From positions 1 to 37,444 of the forward strand of contig CAUWCT010000016.1 of the NCBI GenBank assembly GCA_963557065.1: a stretch of 37,444 nucleotides of DNA, in the 5' to 3' direction. Below the pieces are notes generated by a model that saw only the letters and a program-made list of their open reading frames with translations, was not told the DNA's origin and made no database searches. Both the position numbers and the translations under genes were made by a program. This DNA is from UMGS1370 sp963557065. GTDB taxonomy: Bacteria; Bacillota; Clostridia; Lachnospirales; Lachnospiraceae. Below, in pieces: positions 1-10,126 of this stretch (its first letter is position 1; each line of letters starts with the position of its first letter).

Positions 1-20
1 CTAACCATATGGATATAAAA

Positions 21-953
21 TTAACTAAATGACATTGATGGCTGAACTGTTACATCCTCTTTCCAAATGGCCATCCAATTAGGGCAGCGAACCTGTTTTC
101 CATCACAGTATTGGGTTAAAATCGGTTGTTTTACGCCAGGTCTGGAAAGATAATTGTCAAAGATTTCATCTACCACCACAGAAATGGTTTCAAAAATATT
201 CCGGTCAAAAATCCATTTGTGGTCAAATGCAGTGGAAGAGGTGATAGTAAAATCATACCCCTGGTTGCGGTACCATTCTGTATAGACCCGGTTTAGGGTA
301 AAGGACATAATGGCCAGGACATTGGCGGTAATAGTGGATCTGGGCCAGGTAGAATAGATTTCGCTGGAAGCCACATTTTTGATGTAATCCCGATAAGGTA
401 CATAATAATTGGGGGAACTTTGATTAGAAGGAGGGCCGTCATGGACGACGATGGTCTGGGGAACTACCACCCGGCTTAAGACGATTTCTCCGCTTTCACG
501 GATTGGTTTGATTTCAGACTCGGCAATCTTGGGGGGATAGTCTCCTACCAGGGTATGATCCGGGATAACGATGAGGGACTGATCTTTAGGCTGGCTTTCG
601 GGGGTTAGACGTAAAGGCTGAATGGCTGTAGAGTCCGGAAGAATTTCTGTGCCGCTTACGGTAAGGGGGCGAAATCCGGGTGCCTGAGCAGAGATTACAT
701 ATTCCGAATACGGGGTGGGGGCATCCGGATTAAAACTGTAGTCCAGGGGAGGCGCCGGAAGAGAGATTTGTTCTGTCTGGCCGGAGGAATTGACAGAAAC
801 CTGTTCGATAATTTTATCAGGATTATCTTTAGAGGCGATGGAAATGGTTGCGTCTGTAATGGGAAAGTTATTTTGAATAGAGAGGACATTGACTTGCAAA
901 AGCCCGCGGGATGTAAAAGAAGCGTCCGTCTGAGCCGCTTTTAGAAGATTCAT
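21..953 (-). CDS. SleC-like spore cortex-lytic protein, C-terminally truncated
   Basis: Resembles the clostridial SleC family, which degrades spore cortex peptidoglycan during germination. The start at 953 is chosen because AGGAGG lies 7 nt upstream; the in-frame ATG at 974 has no such site. The product is about 310 residues: an N-terminal region of about 150 residues with a beta-rich look, then the conserved catalytic-type block (IVVHDGPPSN, DYIKNVASSEIYSTWP, LNRVYTEWYRNQGYDF, then a C-x5-C near the end). Known SleC proteins continue for more than 100 residues with a peptidoglycan-binding domain; here the reading frame ends shortly after the second Cys. The last codons coincide with 16 bp of the MITE terminal repeat found elsewhere in the window, so the natural C-terminus appears to be replaced by an element end. 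No signal peptide is obvious. The family call is from remembered homologues; whether the protein still works is unknown. Confidence 0.72.
   Translation of the reverse strand: MNLLKAAQTDASFTSRGLLQVNVLSIQNNFPITDATISIASKDNPDKIIEQVSVNSSGQTEQISLPAPPLDYSFNPDAPTPYSEYVISAQAPGFRPLTVSGTEILPDSTAIQPLRLTPESQPKDQSLIVIPDHTLVGDYPPKIAESEIKPIRESGEIVLSRVVVPQTIVVHDGPPSNQSSPNYYVPYRDYIKNVASSEIYSTWPRSTITANVLAIMSFTLNRVYTEWYRNQGYDFTITSSTAFDHKWIFDRNIFETISVVVDEIFDNYLSRPGVKQPILTQYCDGKQVRCPNWMAIWKEDVTVQPSMSFS
38..53 (-). repeat. MITE terminal repeat inside the sleC-like gene
   Basis: Sixteen bases are identical to the outer end of the 18-bp terminal inverted repeat of the full elements at 10163 and 20105 (read on the minus strand, GTAACAGTTCAGCCAT). 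The bases further inward do not match the full element, and the window ends before another terminus could be seen. It supplies the sleC-like stop region. Confidence 0.7.
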
Positions 954-1053
954 AAAAAATCCTCCTGTTTTCAATTACTATTAATATATAAAAATGGGAA
1001 AAATTGATGCCAGTCCATAACCAATATTCATAGAACCCATTCCTTTTAATTAA

Positions 1054-1082
1054 TTGACAAAGAGGGGATAGATTGCTATGAT
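1054..1082 (+). promoter_or_regulatory. Promoter of ilvN-ilvC
   Basis: TTGACA at 1054-1059, a 17-bp spacer, then TATGAT at 1077-1082: a near-consensus vegetative promoter. Its -10 box overlaps the ATG at 1078, so the transcript should begin near 1089 and translation must start at the downstream ATG at 1114. Confidence 0.7.
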
Positions 1083-1113
1083 TAAAGCTAAATATGAAAG
1101 ACAGGGGGACGCT

Positions 1114-1614
1114 ATGGATAGAATCGTATTATCATTGCTGGTAGACAATACGGCAGGTGTGCTGGCAAGGGTGGCATCACTGTTCAGCCGTCGTGGATAC
1201 AACATTGAAAGCCTTACCGTAGGCGTGACAGCAGATGAACGGTATTCCAGAATGACGGTGGTTTCATTTGGCGATCAGCAGGTTCTGGAGCAGATTGAAA
1301 AGCAGCTGCGCAAGCTGGAAGATGTCAGGGACATTAAAGAATTAAAGATGGGACATTCGGTCTACAGAGAGCTGATTATGGTAAAGGTCAAGGCCAATGC
1401 CGCAGATCGTCAGGCAGTCAATGCGATTTCCAATATTTTCCGCGCAACCATTGTGGATGTGGGAAAAGAGTCCCTGACGGTAATGCTGACCGGCGATCAG
1501 TCAAAGTTGGAGGCGCTTTTAAACCTTCTGGAAGACTACGAGATTTTAGAAGTAGCAAGAACCGGTCTGACCGGACTTTCCAGAGGCGTGGCCGACGTCC
1601 GTTACCTTCCCTGA
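1114..1614 (+). CDS. ilvN: Acetolactate synthase small (regulatory) subunit
   Basis: Regulatory subunit of acetohydroxyacid synthase, first committed enzyme of valine, leucine and isoleucine synthesis; it raises activity of the large subunit and carries feedback inhibition. The N-terminal ACT domain has the family signature (SLLVDNTAGVLARVASLFSRRGYNIESLTV) within the first 40 residues, followed by the IlvN/IlvH C-terminal domain; total 166 residues, normal for the family. An ATG at 1078 in frame would add 12 residues, but it lies inside the promoter -10 box; ATG 1114 has AGGGGG upstream and gives the usual MDRIVLSLLV start. The large subunit gene (ilvB) is not in this window. ilvC follows after a 65-nt gap with no terminator, so the two are probably one operon. 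No T-box or leader peptide is seen. Confidence 0.95.
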   Translation: MDRIVLSLLVDNTAGVLARVASLFSRRGYNIESLTVGVTADERYSRMTVVSFGDQQVLEQIEKQLRKLEDVRDIKELKMGHSVYRELIMVKVKANAADRQAVNAISNIFRATIVDVGKESLTVMLTGDQSKLEALLNLLEDYEILEVARTGLTGLSRGVADVRYLP

Positions 1615-1679
1615 CCGGAACGGGCACAGGGGTAAGGTTTCAAATATCAGGACAAACTTGGATTAGAGGAGGAAAAGTT

Positions 1680-2690
1680 ATGGCAAAGATTTATTATCAG
1701 GAAGATTGTAATATGGCGCTGTTAGAGGGAAAAACCATCGCGATTATCGGTTACGGCAGCCAGGGACACGCTCATGCCCTGAATTTAAAAGAATCCGGAC
1801 AGAAGGTAATTGTCGGTCTGTATGAGGGAAGCAAATCCTGGGCAAAGGCAGAGGCAGCCGGATTTGAGGTTTACACTGCAGCAGAGGCAGCAAAGAGAGC
1901 AGACATCATTATGATTTTAATCAATGATGAAAAGCAGGGCAAGCTATATAAAGAGTCCATTGAGCCAAACTTAAAAGACGGCGATATGCTGATGTTTGCT
2001 CATGGGTTTGCAATCCATTTTGGCCAGATTGTACCGCCAAAGAACGTAGACGTTACCATGATTGCTCCAAAGGCTCCAGGCCATACGGTAAGAAGCGAAT
2101 ACCAGAGAGGCAGAGGAACCCCATGTCTGGTTGCAGTTTACCAGGATGCTACCGGCAAAGCCAAAGAAAAAGCGCTGGCATACGGCCTTGCAATCGGCGG
2201 AGCCAGAGCTGGTATCTTAGAGACCACATTCCGCGTTGAAACAGAGACCGATCTGTTTGGCGAACAGGCAGTTTTATGCGGCGGTGTCTGCGCATTGATG
2301 AAAGCTGGATTTGAGACCCTGGTGGAAGCAGGATATGCTCCGGAAAATGCATATTTTGAGTGCATCCACGAGATGAAGCTGATTGTAGATCTGATTTATG
2401 AGAGCGGCTTTGCAGGCATGAGATATTCCATTTCCAATACGGCAGAGTACGGCGATTACATTACCGGCCCGAAGATTATTACAGACGATACCAAGAAGGC
2501 AATGAAGAAGATCTTATCCGATATCCAGGATGGCACTTTTGCAAAAGACTGGATGCTGGAAAACCAGATTGGTGCGCCTCACTTCAACGCCATGAGAAAG
2601 AGAGAAGCCGATCATCCGCTGGAGACCGTAGGAAAAGAGCTGCGTAAGCTGTACAGCTGGAGCGAGGGCGACAAGCTGATTAACAATTAA
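1680..2690 (+). CDS. ilvC: Ketol-acid reductoisomerase, class I
   Basis: Converts 2-acetolactate to 2,3-dihydroxyisovalerate (and the isoleucine-branch equivalent) using Mg2+ and NAD(P)H in the cytosol. The N-terminal Rossmann fold shows GYGSQGHAHALNLKESG from about residue 25, and the cofactor loop reads LYEGSKSW, a short class I loop carrying a Glu. The catalytic C-terminal knotted domain has ETDLFGEQAVLCGG (metal-binding Asp and Glu) and HEMKLIVDLIYE. The 336 residues are the normal class I length. AGAGGAGG lies just upstream of the ATG. It follows ilvN in an operon. The Glu in the cofactor loop could influence the NADPH/NADH preference, which I cannot settle from sequence. Confidence 0.97.
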   Translation: MAKIYYQEDCNMALLEGKTIAIIGYGSQGHAHALNLKESGQKVIVGLYEGSKSWAKAEAAGFEVYTAAEAAKRADIIMILINDEKQGKLYKESIEPNLKDGDMLMFAHGFAIHFGQIVPPKNVDVTMIAPKAPGHTVRSEYQRGRGTPCLVAVYQDATGKAKEKALAYGLAIGGARAGILETTFRVETETDLFGEQAVLCGGVCALMKAGFETLVEAGYAPENAYFECIHEMKLIVDLIYESGFAGMRYSISNTAEYGDYITGPKIITDDTKKAMKKILSDIQDGTFAKDWMLENQIGAPHFNAMRKREADHPLETVGKELRKLYSWSEGDKLINN

Positions 2691-2697
2691 TAGCAGG

Positions 2698-2732
2698 CGT
2701 TCAGCCATGTGAAGATTGAAACGAACAGTTAC
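2698..2732 (+). repeat. Internally deleted remnant of the MITE family
   Basis: CGTTCAGCCATGTGAAGATT matches the left end of the full element (one change within GTTCAGCCATGCGAAGATT), and GAACAGTTAC nearby resembles the right end. It lies between the ilvC stop and the next promoter. Confidence 0.55.
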
Positions 2733-2750
2733 AGGAATAAAAATTTACCC

Positions 2751-2779
2751 TTGACAGATTCTTTTTTATCGCGTATAGT
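2751..2779 (+). promoter_or_regulatory. Promoter of the manganese riboswitch and ATPase gene
   Basis: TTGACA at 2751-2756, a 17-bp spacer and TATAGT at 2774-2779. The predicted start near 2786 falls just before the riboswitch core. Confidence 0.75.
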
Positions 2780-2785
2780 ATCTGT

Positions 2786-2943
2786 CATAAGATAAGAGGG
2801 AGTAGCTGGCGTCAGAATATCAGGCCTAAAGCCGGATAAGAGGCGTTTGCGATATGTCAGCACGATGAGATTGCTCATCCGTATCGTAATGAAATGGCGA
2901 GACTTTTATTGCATCTTAGAATGCAAAAAGGCCTCGCCTTTTT
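2786..2943 (+). promoter_or_regulatory. yybP-ykoY (manganese) riboswitch with terminator
   Basis: The leader holds the aptamer hallmark GAGGGAGTAGC at 2796-2806, further paired segments, and GGCGAGACTTTTATT near 2896, the usual 3' part of this class. GGCGAG at 2896 also starts a long, almost continuous hairpin (GGCGAG, CTTTT, TTGCAT pairing with ATGCAA, AAAAG, CTCGCC up to 2938) followed by five T: an intrinsic terminator that competes with the aptamer base stem. In this family Mn2+ binding favours read-through and so induces metal efflux genes. Assignment rests on core motifs and on the downstream gene being a known class of target; no covariance search was run. Confidence 0.85.
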
Positions 2944-2983
2944 GCTGTCTAAAAAACTCGGAAAGAGGAAAGGAGACATGAGG

Positions 2984-5594
<2,611 letters not shown>

Positions 5595-5605
<11 letters not shown>

Positions 5606-6503
5606 GCTGGTTGGATACCTGTTGTCTGCAGAACTGGAGAAACATCGAAAGGGCTTTGGAATGTCCGTCGCTTCTGCAGGCAAATCCAATGGTCCGTTTG
5701 GGGATAGGGGACGCCAATGGAATTTCTACAAGATCGTTGGCGTCCAGCTCGTCCTGGACAAAGTCGCGGATGACGCAGCCAATCCCCAGACCGATCTTGG
5801 CAAATTCGATAATTAAATCCATGGTAGTTACTTCCAGGATCTGTTTTGGCTCAATATCATGGGCAGAAAGGTATTGATCAATATAGGTACGGGACATATT
5901 TTTGCCATCCAGCAGCATAATAGTTCCCTTTTGGAATACATTGACATCTTCTCCTTCGCGCAGGCGGAGGTTTTTTAAATACTGGGGGGTCGTGACAAAG
6001 GCGTCTTTAATGTCCAGCACCGGTGTAAAGGTAAGGCCTTTTTTACTTTTGGGTTCTGCTACCAGCCCCAGGTCAATTCTGGACTGATCCAGCATAGCCA
6101 GAGTCTGGCTGCTGGACTGGCTTTCAATAGAAATCTGCACATGGGGGTATTGTTCTACAAATCCCTTTAAATAAGGAAGCAGTATATACTTGCACAGGGT
6201 ATTGCTGACTCCGATCCTGAGATGTCCGATGTGAAATTCGTGAACCCGTTTTAATTCTTCTTCTCCTCTGGTCAGGGAATCAAAAGCAGACCGGACGTAT
6301 TCATAAAGAATTTCTCCTTCTTCTGTAAGCTGTACCCCTCTGGAGCTTCTGAAAAACAGAGTGGTATTTAAGCTTTCTTCTAATTTTCCAATGGCTTTGC
6401 TGATAGCCGGCTGGCTGATGTAAAGCTCTTTTGCGGCCTTGGAAATGTTGCCGGTTCTGGCTACTTCGTAAAAGATTTTGTATTGGGAAAGATGCTGTTC
6501 CAT
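5595..6503 (-). CDS. LysR-family transcriptional regulator, probably of leuCD
   Basis: A 302-residue LysR-type regulator: winged helix-turn-helix in the first 60 residues (ISKAAKELYISQPAISKAIGKLEESLNTTLFFRSSRG), then a periplasmic-binding-protein-like effector domain of about 200 residues. It is transcribed divergently from leuC across 133 bp, a classical arrangement in which the regulator controls the neighbour in response to a pathway intermediate. A T-N11-A dyad lies in that gap. The effector is unknown; 2-isopropylmalate or a related compound would be a reasonable guess by analogy with other leucine regulators. Its 3' end overlaps that of the ATPase gene. Confidence 0.88.
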
Positions 6504-6537
6504 AAATCATTCTCCATAACTGTATTTTATAATGAGT

Positions 6538-6581
6538 ATACCTTATATGTATTGTTAGTATAGCAAAAAATGTGGTAAAAT
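6538..6581 (+). promoter_or_regulatory. leuC promoter with LysR-type box
   Basis: ATAC-N7-GTAT at 6538-6552 is a perfect inverted repeat containing T-N11-A, the standard LysR box; a further GTATA follows at 6558. Directly overlapping or following it, TTGTTA at 6552-6557 and TAAAAT at 6576-6581 form a weak promoter (18-bp spacer) for leuC. A box next to a poor -35 suits activation. Binding by the neighbouring LysR protein is inferred. Confidence 0.5.
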
Positions 6582-6636
6582 GCAAAACAGGACCTTTTGA
6601 TAAAAAATTACTTGCTGTAAAAGGAGGAGTATCGCT

Positions 6637-7902
6637 ATGGGAATGACAATGACCCAGAAGATATTGGCAGCTCACGCCGGTCTTGCCGAAGTAAAGGCTG
6701 GTCAGCTGATAGAGGCAGATCTGGATCTGGTGCTTGGCAACGACATTACTTCGCCGGTTGCGATTAACGAGATGAAAAAGATGAATAACCAGACCGTATT
6801 TGATAAAGACAAGATTGCCCTGGTTATGGATCATTTTATACCTAATAAAGACATTAAATCTGCAGAAAACTGCAAATGCTGTCGGGATTTTGCCAGCAGC
6901 CATGACATTACCAATTACTTTGACGTGGGAGAGATGGGGATTGAACATGCCCTTCTTCCGGAAAAAGGGCTGGTAGTAGCAGGAGATGCGGTAATCGGAG
7001 CTGATTCCCATACCTGTACCTACGGCGCTCTGGGCGCGTTTTCCACCGGAGTGGGAAGTACGGATATGGCAGCCGGAATGGTAACTGGAAAAGCGTGGTT
7101 TAAGGTTCCTTCTGCCATCAAGTTTATCCTTACGGGAAAACCAGGCAGATGGGTCAGCGGAAAAGACGTGATTCTCCACATTATCGGTATGATCGGCGTA
7201 GACGGAGCTCTTTATAAATCCATGGAATTTACGGGAGACGGAATCGCCAATCTGTCTATGGACGACCGGTTTACCATCTGCAACATGGCCATTGAAGCAG
7301 GCGGAAAAAACGGCATTTTCCCAGTAGACGATCTGGCAAAAGCCTATATGAAAGAACATTCCCAGAAGGAATTTACCGTATACGAGGCAGACGAAGACGC
7401 AGAGTACGATCAGGTTATTACCATTGATTTGTCAACGTTAAAGCCAACCGTTGCCTTCCCTCACCTTCCGGAAAATACCAGGACCATAGATCAGGTAGGA
7501 GAGGTAAACATCCAGCAGGCAGTCATTGGCTCCTGCACCAATGGCCGTATAGACGATATCCGCATTGCGGCACAGGTAATGAAAGGACGCAAGGTGGCAA
7601 AAGGGGTGCGCTGCATTGTGATTCCGGCGACCCAGGCCATTTATCTGCAGGCGTTAAGAGAAGGGCTTCTGGAGATTTTTATTGAGGCGGGAGCCATTGT
7701 CAGCACCCCTACCTGCGGCCCCTGTTTAGGCGGATATATGGGAATCCTGGCTGCAGGAGAGCGGTGCATTTCTACTACAAACCGCAACTTTGTAGGCCGC
7801 ATGGGCCATGTGGATTCTGAAGTATACCTGGCAAGTCCGGCAGTAGCGGCGGCAAGCGCTGTGACTGGAAAAATTTCCTGTCCCTGTGAACTGGGATTAT
7901 AA
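6637..7902 (+). CDS. leuC: 3-isopropylmalate dehydratase large subunit
   Basis: With LeuD isomerises 2-isopropylmalate to 3-isopropylmalate in leucine synthesis; aconitase superfamily with a [4Fe-4S] cluster. Cluster cysteines are visible at about 300 (GSCTNGR), 360 and 363 (TCGPC). The sequence also shows the substrate-region motifs GADSHTCTYGALGAF and GRMGHVDSEVYLASPAVAAASA. At 421 residues it is the shorter, archaeal/clostridial type rather than the roughly 466-residue enterobacterial type. The start has AAAGGAGGAG about 10 nt upstream; a second ATG two codons later is less well placed. leuD follows after 10 nt. Confidence 0.97.
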   Translation: MGMTMTQKILAAHAGLAEVKAGQLIEADLDLVLGNDITSPVAINEMKKMNNQTVFDKDKIALVMDHFIPNKDIKSAENCKCCRDFASSHDITNYFDVGEMGIEHALLPEKGLVVAGDAVIGADSHTCTYGALGAFSTGVGSTDMAAGMVTGKAWFKVPSAIKFILTGKPGRWVSGKDVILHIIGMIGVDGALYKSMEFTGDGIANLSMDDRFTICNMAIEAGGKNGIFPVDDLAKAYMKEHSQKEFTVYEADEDAEYDQVITIDLSTLKPTVAFPHLPENTRTIDQVGEVNIQQAVIGSCTNGRIDDIRIAAQVMKGRKVAKGVRCIVIPATQAIYLQALREGLLEIFIEAGAIVSTPTCGPCLGGYMGILAAGERCISTTNRNFVGRMGHVDSEVYLASPAVAAASAVTGKISCPCELGL

Positions 7903-7912
7903 GGAGGCAGCT

Positions 7913-8398
7913 ATGAAAGCATATGGAACTGTATTTAAATATGGAGACAACGTAGATACGGATGTAATTATTCCGGCCCGCTACTTAAATGCTACAAAGG
8001 GAGAAGAACTGGCAAAGCACTGTATGGAAGATATTGACAAGGAATTTATCCACAAAGTGCAGAAAGGCGATATTATTGTAGCCAATAAAAATTTTGGCTG
8101 CGGTTCTTCCAGGGAACACGCGCCTCTGGCGATTAAATGCGCAGGGGTAAGCTGCGTGATTGCAGAAACGTTTGCAAGGATTTTTTACCGCAATGCCATC
8201 AACATCGGACTGCCTATTATTGAATGTCCGAAGGCGGCAAAGTCTATTGAAGCCGGAGACGTGGTAGAAATCGATTTTGACAGCGGAATCATCACAAATA
8301 AGACCAAAAATGAGACCTACCAGGGGCAGGCATTCCCGCCTTTTATGCAGAAGATCATCGAGGCAGGCGGCCTGGTAAACTATATCAATGAAAAATAG
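7913..8398 (+). CDS. leuD: 3-isopropylmalate dehydratase small subunit
   Basis: Small (swivelling) subunit partner of LeuC. The 161 residues carry the family motifs GDNVDTDVIIPARYLN near the N-terminus and NFGCGSSREHAPLAIKCAG in the middle. The start at 7913 is set by AAGGAGG 6 nt upstream; the frame is open to 7886, but that part overlaps the end of leuC. Tight spacing indicates co-transcription and co-translation with leuC. leuA and leuB are not in the window. Confidence 0.97.
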   Translation: MKAYGTVFKYGDNVDTDVIIPARYLNATKGEELAKHCMEDIDKEFIHKVQKGDIIVANKNFGCGSSREHAPLAIKCAGVSCVIAETFARIFYRNAINIGLPIIECPKAAKSIEAGDVVEIDFDSGIITNKTKNETYQGQAFPPFMQKIIEAGGLVNYINEK

Positions 8399-8437
8399 CA
8401 ACGGTTTAAAAAGAACCATACAAAAAGGAGAATGGAG

Positions 8438-8773
8438 ATGCCGCGTCAAAATGTTTTTGATATGAAATTTTCAAAAATATATCCCCTTCTTGTTGCGAAG
8501 GCGGAAAGAAAAGGGAGAACCAGAGAGGAAGTCGATGCGATCATCACCTGGCTGACAGGCTATCTGCCTGGAGAGTGGAATTGTGAATGCACTTACCGGG
8601 AATTTTTCGACAATGCACCTTCCATAAATCCAAATGCCGCCCTGATCAAAGGAACTATATGCGGTATTCGGGTAGAAGAGATTGAAGATCCGTTGATGCA
8701 GAAGATCCGCTGGCTGGACAAATTGATTGATGAACTGGCAAAGGGTAAAGCAATGGAAAAAATTTTGGTTTGA
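8438..8773 (+). CDS. DUF2200 family protein
   Basis: A 111-residue cytosolic protein of the DUF2200 family, function unknown. Recognised from the conserved pattern: VFDMKFSKIYPLLVAKAERKG, REEVDAIITWLTGY, INPNAALIKGTICG, EEIEDPLMQKIRWLDKL and a C-terminal helix LAKGKAMEKIL. ATG 8438 lies 7 nt after AAGGAG; the ATG at 8432 is only one base from that site and is unlikely to be used. It starts 39 nt after leuD, so it may be read from the leu transcript. Confidence 0.85.
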   Translation: MPRQNVFDMKFSKIYPLLVAKAERKGRTREEVDAIITWLTGYLPGEWNCECTYREFFDNAPSINPNAALIKGTICGIRVEEIEDPLMQKIRWLDKLIDELAKGKAMEKILV

Positions 8774-8789
8774 CAAGGGGGAATCGTGT

Positions 8790-9203
8790 ATGTGGTTTGT
8801 ATTTGCCCTGTTGTCTGCAATATTTGCAGCGCTTACTTCTATACTGGCAAAAATCGGCATAGAAGGAGTGAATTCAAATCTTGCGACAGCTATCAGAACA
8901 GTTGTGGTGGTAGTCATGGCCTGGGGAATGGTATTTTTGACAAATGCACAAAGCGGATTGTCAGAAATCAGTCGAAAAAGCTGGGTGTTTCTGATTTTGT
9001 CGGGATTGGCAACAGGGGCTTCCTGGCTATGTTATTACAGGGCTTTGCAGATGGGAGAAGCTTCAAAGGTTGTCCCGATTGATAAATTAAGTGTGGTAAT
9101 TACCTTAGTGTTGGCTTTCGTATTCCTGCATGAGGAATTTACGGTCAGGTCTTTAGTTGGATGCGTTTTAATTGGAATCGGGACTATAGTGATGGTTCTG
9201 TAA
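8790..9203 (+). CDS. Half-size EamA/DMT-type membrane transporter
   Basis: A 137-residue membrane protein with about five hydrophobic segments, corresponding to a single EamA domain. Typical EamA proteins contain two such domains (about 300 residues), so this one should act as a dimer or as part of a pair, as in the small-multidrug-resistance branch. The motifs WLCYYRALQMGEASKVVPIDKLSVVITLVLAFVFLHE and GCVLIGIGTIVMVL are the standard end of an EamA repeat. Start chosen at 8790 with AAGGGGGAA upstream; the frame is open to 8727 but overlaps DUF2200. It begins 16 nt after DUF2200 and ends before a terminator. The substrate is unknown. Confidence 0.85.
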   Translation: MWFVFALLSAIFAALTSILAKIGIEGVNSNLATAIRTVVVVVMAWGMVFLTNAQSGLSEISRKSWVFLILSGLATGASWLCYYRALQMGEASKVVPIDKLSVVITLVLAFVFLHEEFTVRSLVGCVLIGIGTIVMVL

Positions 9204-9244
9204 AACGAGAGTTTTGCATTTGACAGAGGCATCGATTTTGTAAT

Positions 9245-9266
9245 GCGTCCGATGGGGCGCTTTTTT
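9245..9266 (+). terminator. Intrinsic terminator after the EamA gene
   Basis: GCGTCC, a GATG loop and GGGCGC form a 6-bp stem (one G-T pair) followed by six T. It closes the leuCD-DUF2200-EamA transcript. Confidence 0.75.
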
Positions 9267-9299
9267 CAAGTAATTAAAGCAGGACTTCTATTTTCATAT

Positions 9300-9363
9300 G
9301 GCGTACACCAGACGCTTCTTGTCCGCTACAGGCGGGCAAGAAGATGCAAGGTGGAACGGTTAC
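9300..9363 (+). repeat. Right half of a MITE-family element
   Basis: Matches the right half of the 151-bp elements: GGCG-ACACCAGACGC, then the hairpin CTTCTTGTCCGC / GGCGGGCAAGAAG identical to the full copies, ending in GGTTAC. The left half is missing or too degraded to trace. Confidence 0.75.
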
Positions 9364-9445
9364 AGGTTTTACAAAATTTATATTAAATAGTCTTTTTTTA
9401 ATGAATAAATATGCTATACTTATAAATAGAGACGGAGTTTATTTG

Positions 9446-9463
9446 GTAATCGTTCAGCCATGC
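9446..9463 (+). repeat. Solo MITE terminal repeat in the leader of the YHYH gene
   Basis: GTAATCGTTCAGCCATGC differs from the 18-bp terminal repeat at two positions. It lies downstream of a TATACT box at 9415-9420, so it would be in the 5' leader of the following gene. Confidence 0.6.
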
Positions 9464-9495
9464 AATCTTAAGAGGGATGTGAAGGGAGAATGGGA

Positions 9496-10062
9496 ATGAA
9501 AAAGAAAACAGTGATGGCATTATTGGCAGCATGTACATTATGCACATGGGTACCGCAGACAGTAGCGGGAACGGCAAACCTGATTGTAGCAGAGGCGCAC
9601 AGCGGCCGTACAGATTCAAACGGAGGACACAGAGACAACAAAAATAAGAGCGGATTAGGAAGTTACCATTATCATTGCGGCGGATATCCGGCACATTTAC
9701 ATACAAATGGTATTTGTCCATATGCCGGTGGCAGCGGTGGAAGTTCACAGGCTGTTGCTGTCGCAGAGGTGGAACCGGAGAAACCGGCAGTTCCAGAACA
9801 TATAGACAGAATATTTGATCCAGTATATTATGCAGACCATAATCAGGATTTATATGAGAGTTTCGGATATGATCAGGAAGCACTTCTAAATCATTTCCTG
9901 ACATCAGGAATGAAAGAAGGGCGGTTGTCCTGTGAAGAGTTCCACGTGGGAGTGTATCAGGAGAACAATCAGGATCTGGTTCAGGCATATGGAGATAATC
10001 TGCCAGCTTACTATGAACATTATATGAACTTTGGATATGCAGAAAACCGCATCTGTCATTAA
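9496..10062 (+). CDS. Secreted YHYH-domain protein
   Basis: A 188-residue exported protein of unknown function. It begins with a signal peptide (MKKKTVMALLAACTLC..., cleavage probably between residues 25 and 36). A His-rich YHYH domain follows at about 36-75: HSGRTDSNGGHRDNKNKSG then SYHYHCGG and HLHTNGICPY, likely to bind metal. The C-terminal half has two copies of a short repeat: a clear one (FDPVYYADHNQDLYESFGYDQEA, LLNHFLTSGMKEGR) and a weaker one (VYQENNQDLVQAYGDN, YYEHYMNFGYAENR), of a kind common in extracellular Lachnospiraceae proteins. ATG 9496 is 7 nt after AAGGGAG; ATG 9490 is too close. It has its own promoter region, and a strong terminator follows. The domain names are from memory; the role in the cell is not known. 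Confidence 0.82.
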   Translation: MKKKTVMALLAACTLCTWVPQTVAGTANLIVAEAHSGRTDSNGGHRDNKNKSGLGSYHYHCGGYPAHLHTNGICPYAGGSGGSSQAVAVAEVEPEKPAVPEHIDRIFDPVYYADHNQDLYESFGYDQEALLNHFLTSGMKEGRLSCEEFHVGVYQENNQDLVQAYGDNLPAYYEHYMNFGYAENRICH

Positions 10063-10065
10063 TGC

Positions 10066-10098
10066 AAAAACCAGCGCCTGATTTAGACGCTGGTTTTT
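10066..10098 (+). terminator. Terminator of the YHYH gene
   Basis: AAAAACCAGCG and CGCTGGTTTTT form a perfect 11-bp inverted repeat around an 11-nt loop, active in principle in both directions. Confidence 0.85.
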
Positions 10099-10126
10099 GT
10101 GTGGAAAGGTGTATGTCCTTCCTTAA

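Noticed and set aside
975..1053. Sporulation sigma-G promoter for the sleC-like gene
   Set aside because: A GAATA and a CATCAAT are present on the minus strand, but the spacing is about 15 bp rather than 17-18; not convincing.
2894..2983. N-terminal 30 residues of the longest ATPase frame
   Set aside because: This is the riboswitch terminator hairpin; the ribosome binding site supports ATG 2984.
6301..7359. 352-codon frame on the minus strand opposite leuC
   Set aside because: It is opposite leuC and lysR codons, with no motif, start signal or domain; a shadow frame.
9300..9363. GC-rich hairpin read as a second terminator after the EamA gene
   Set aside because: It is the right half of the MITE family and has no T-run.
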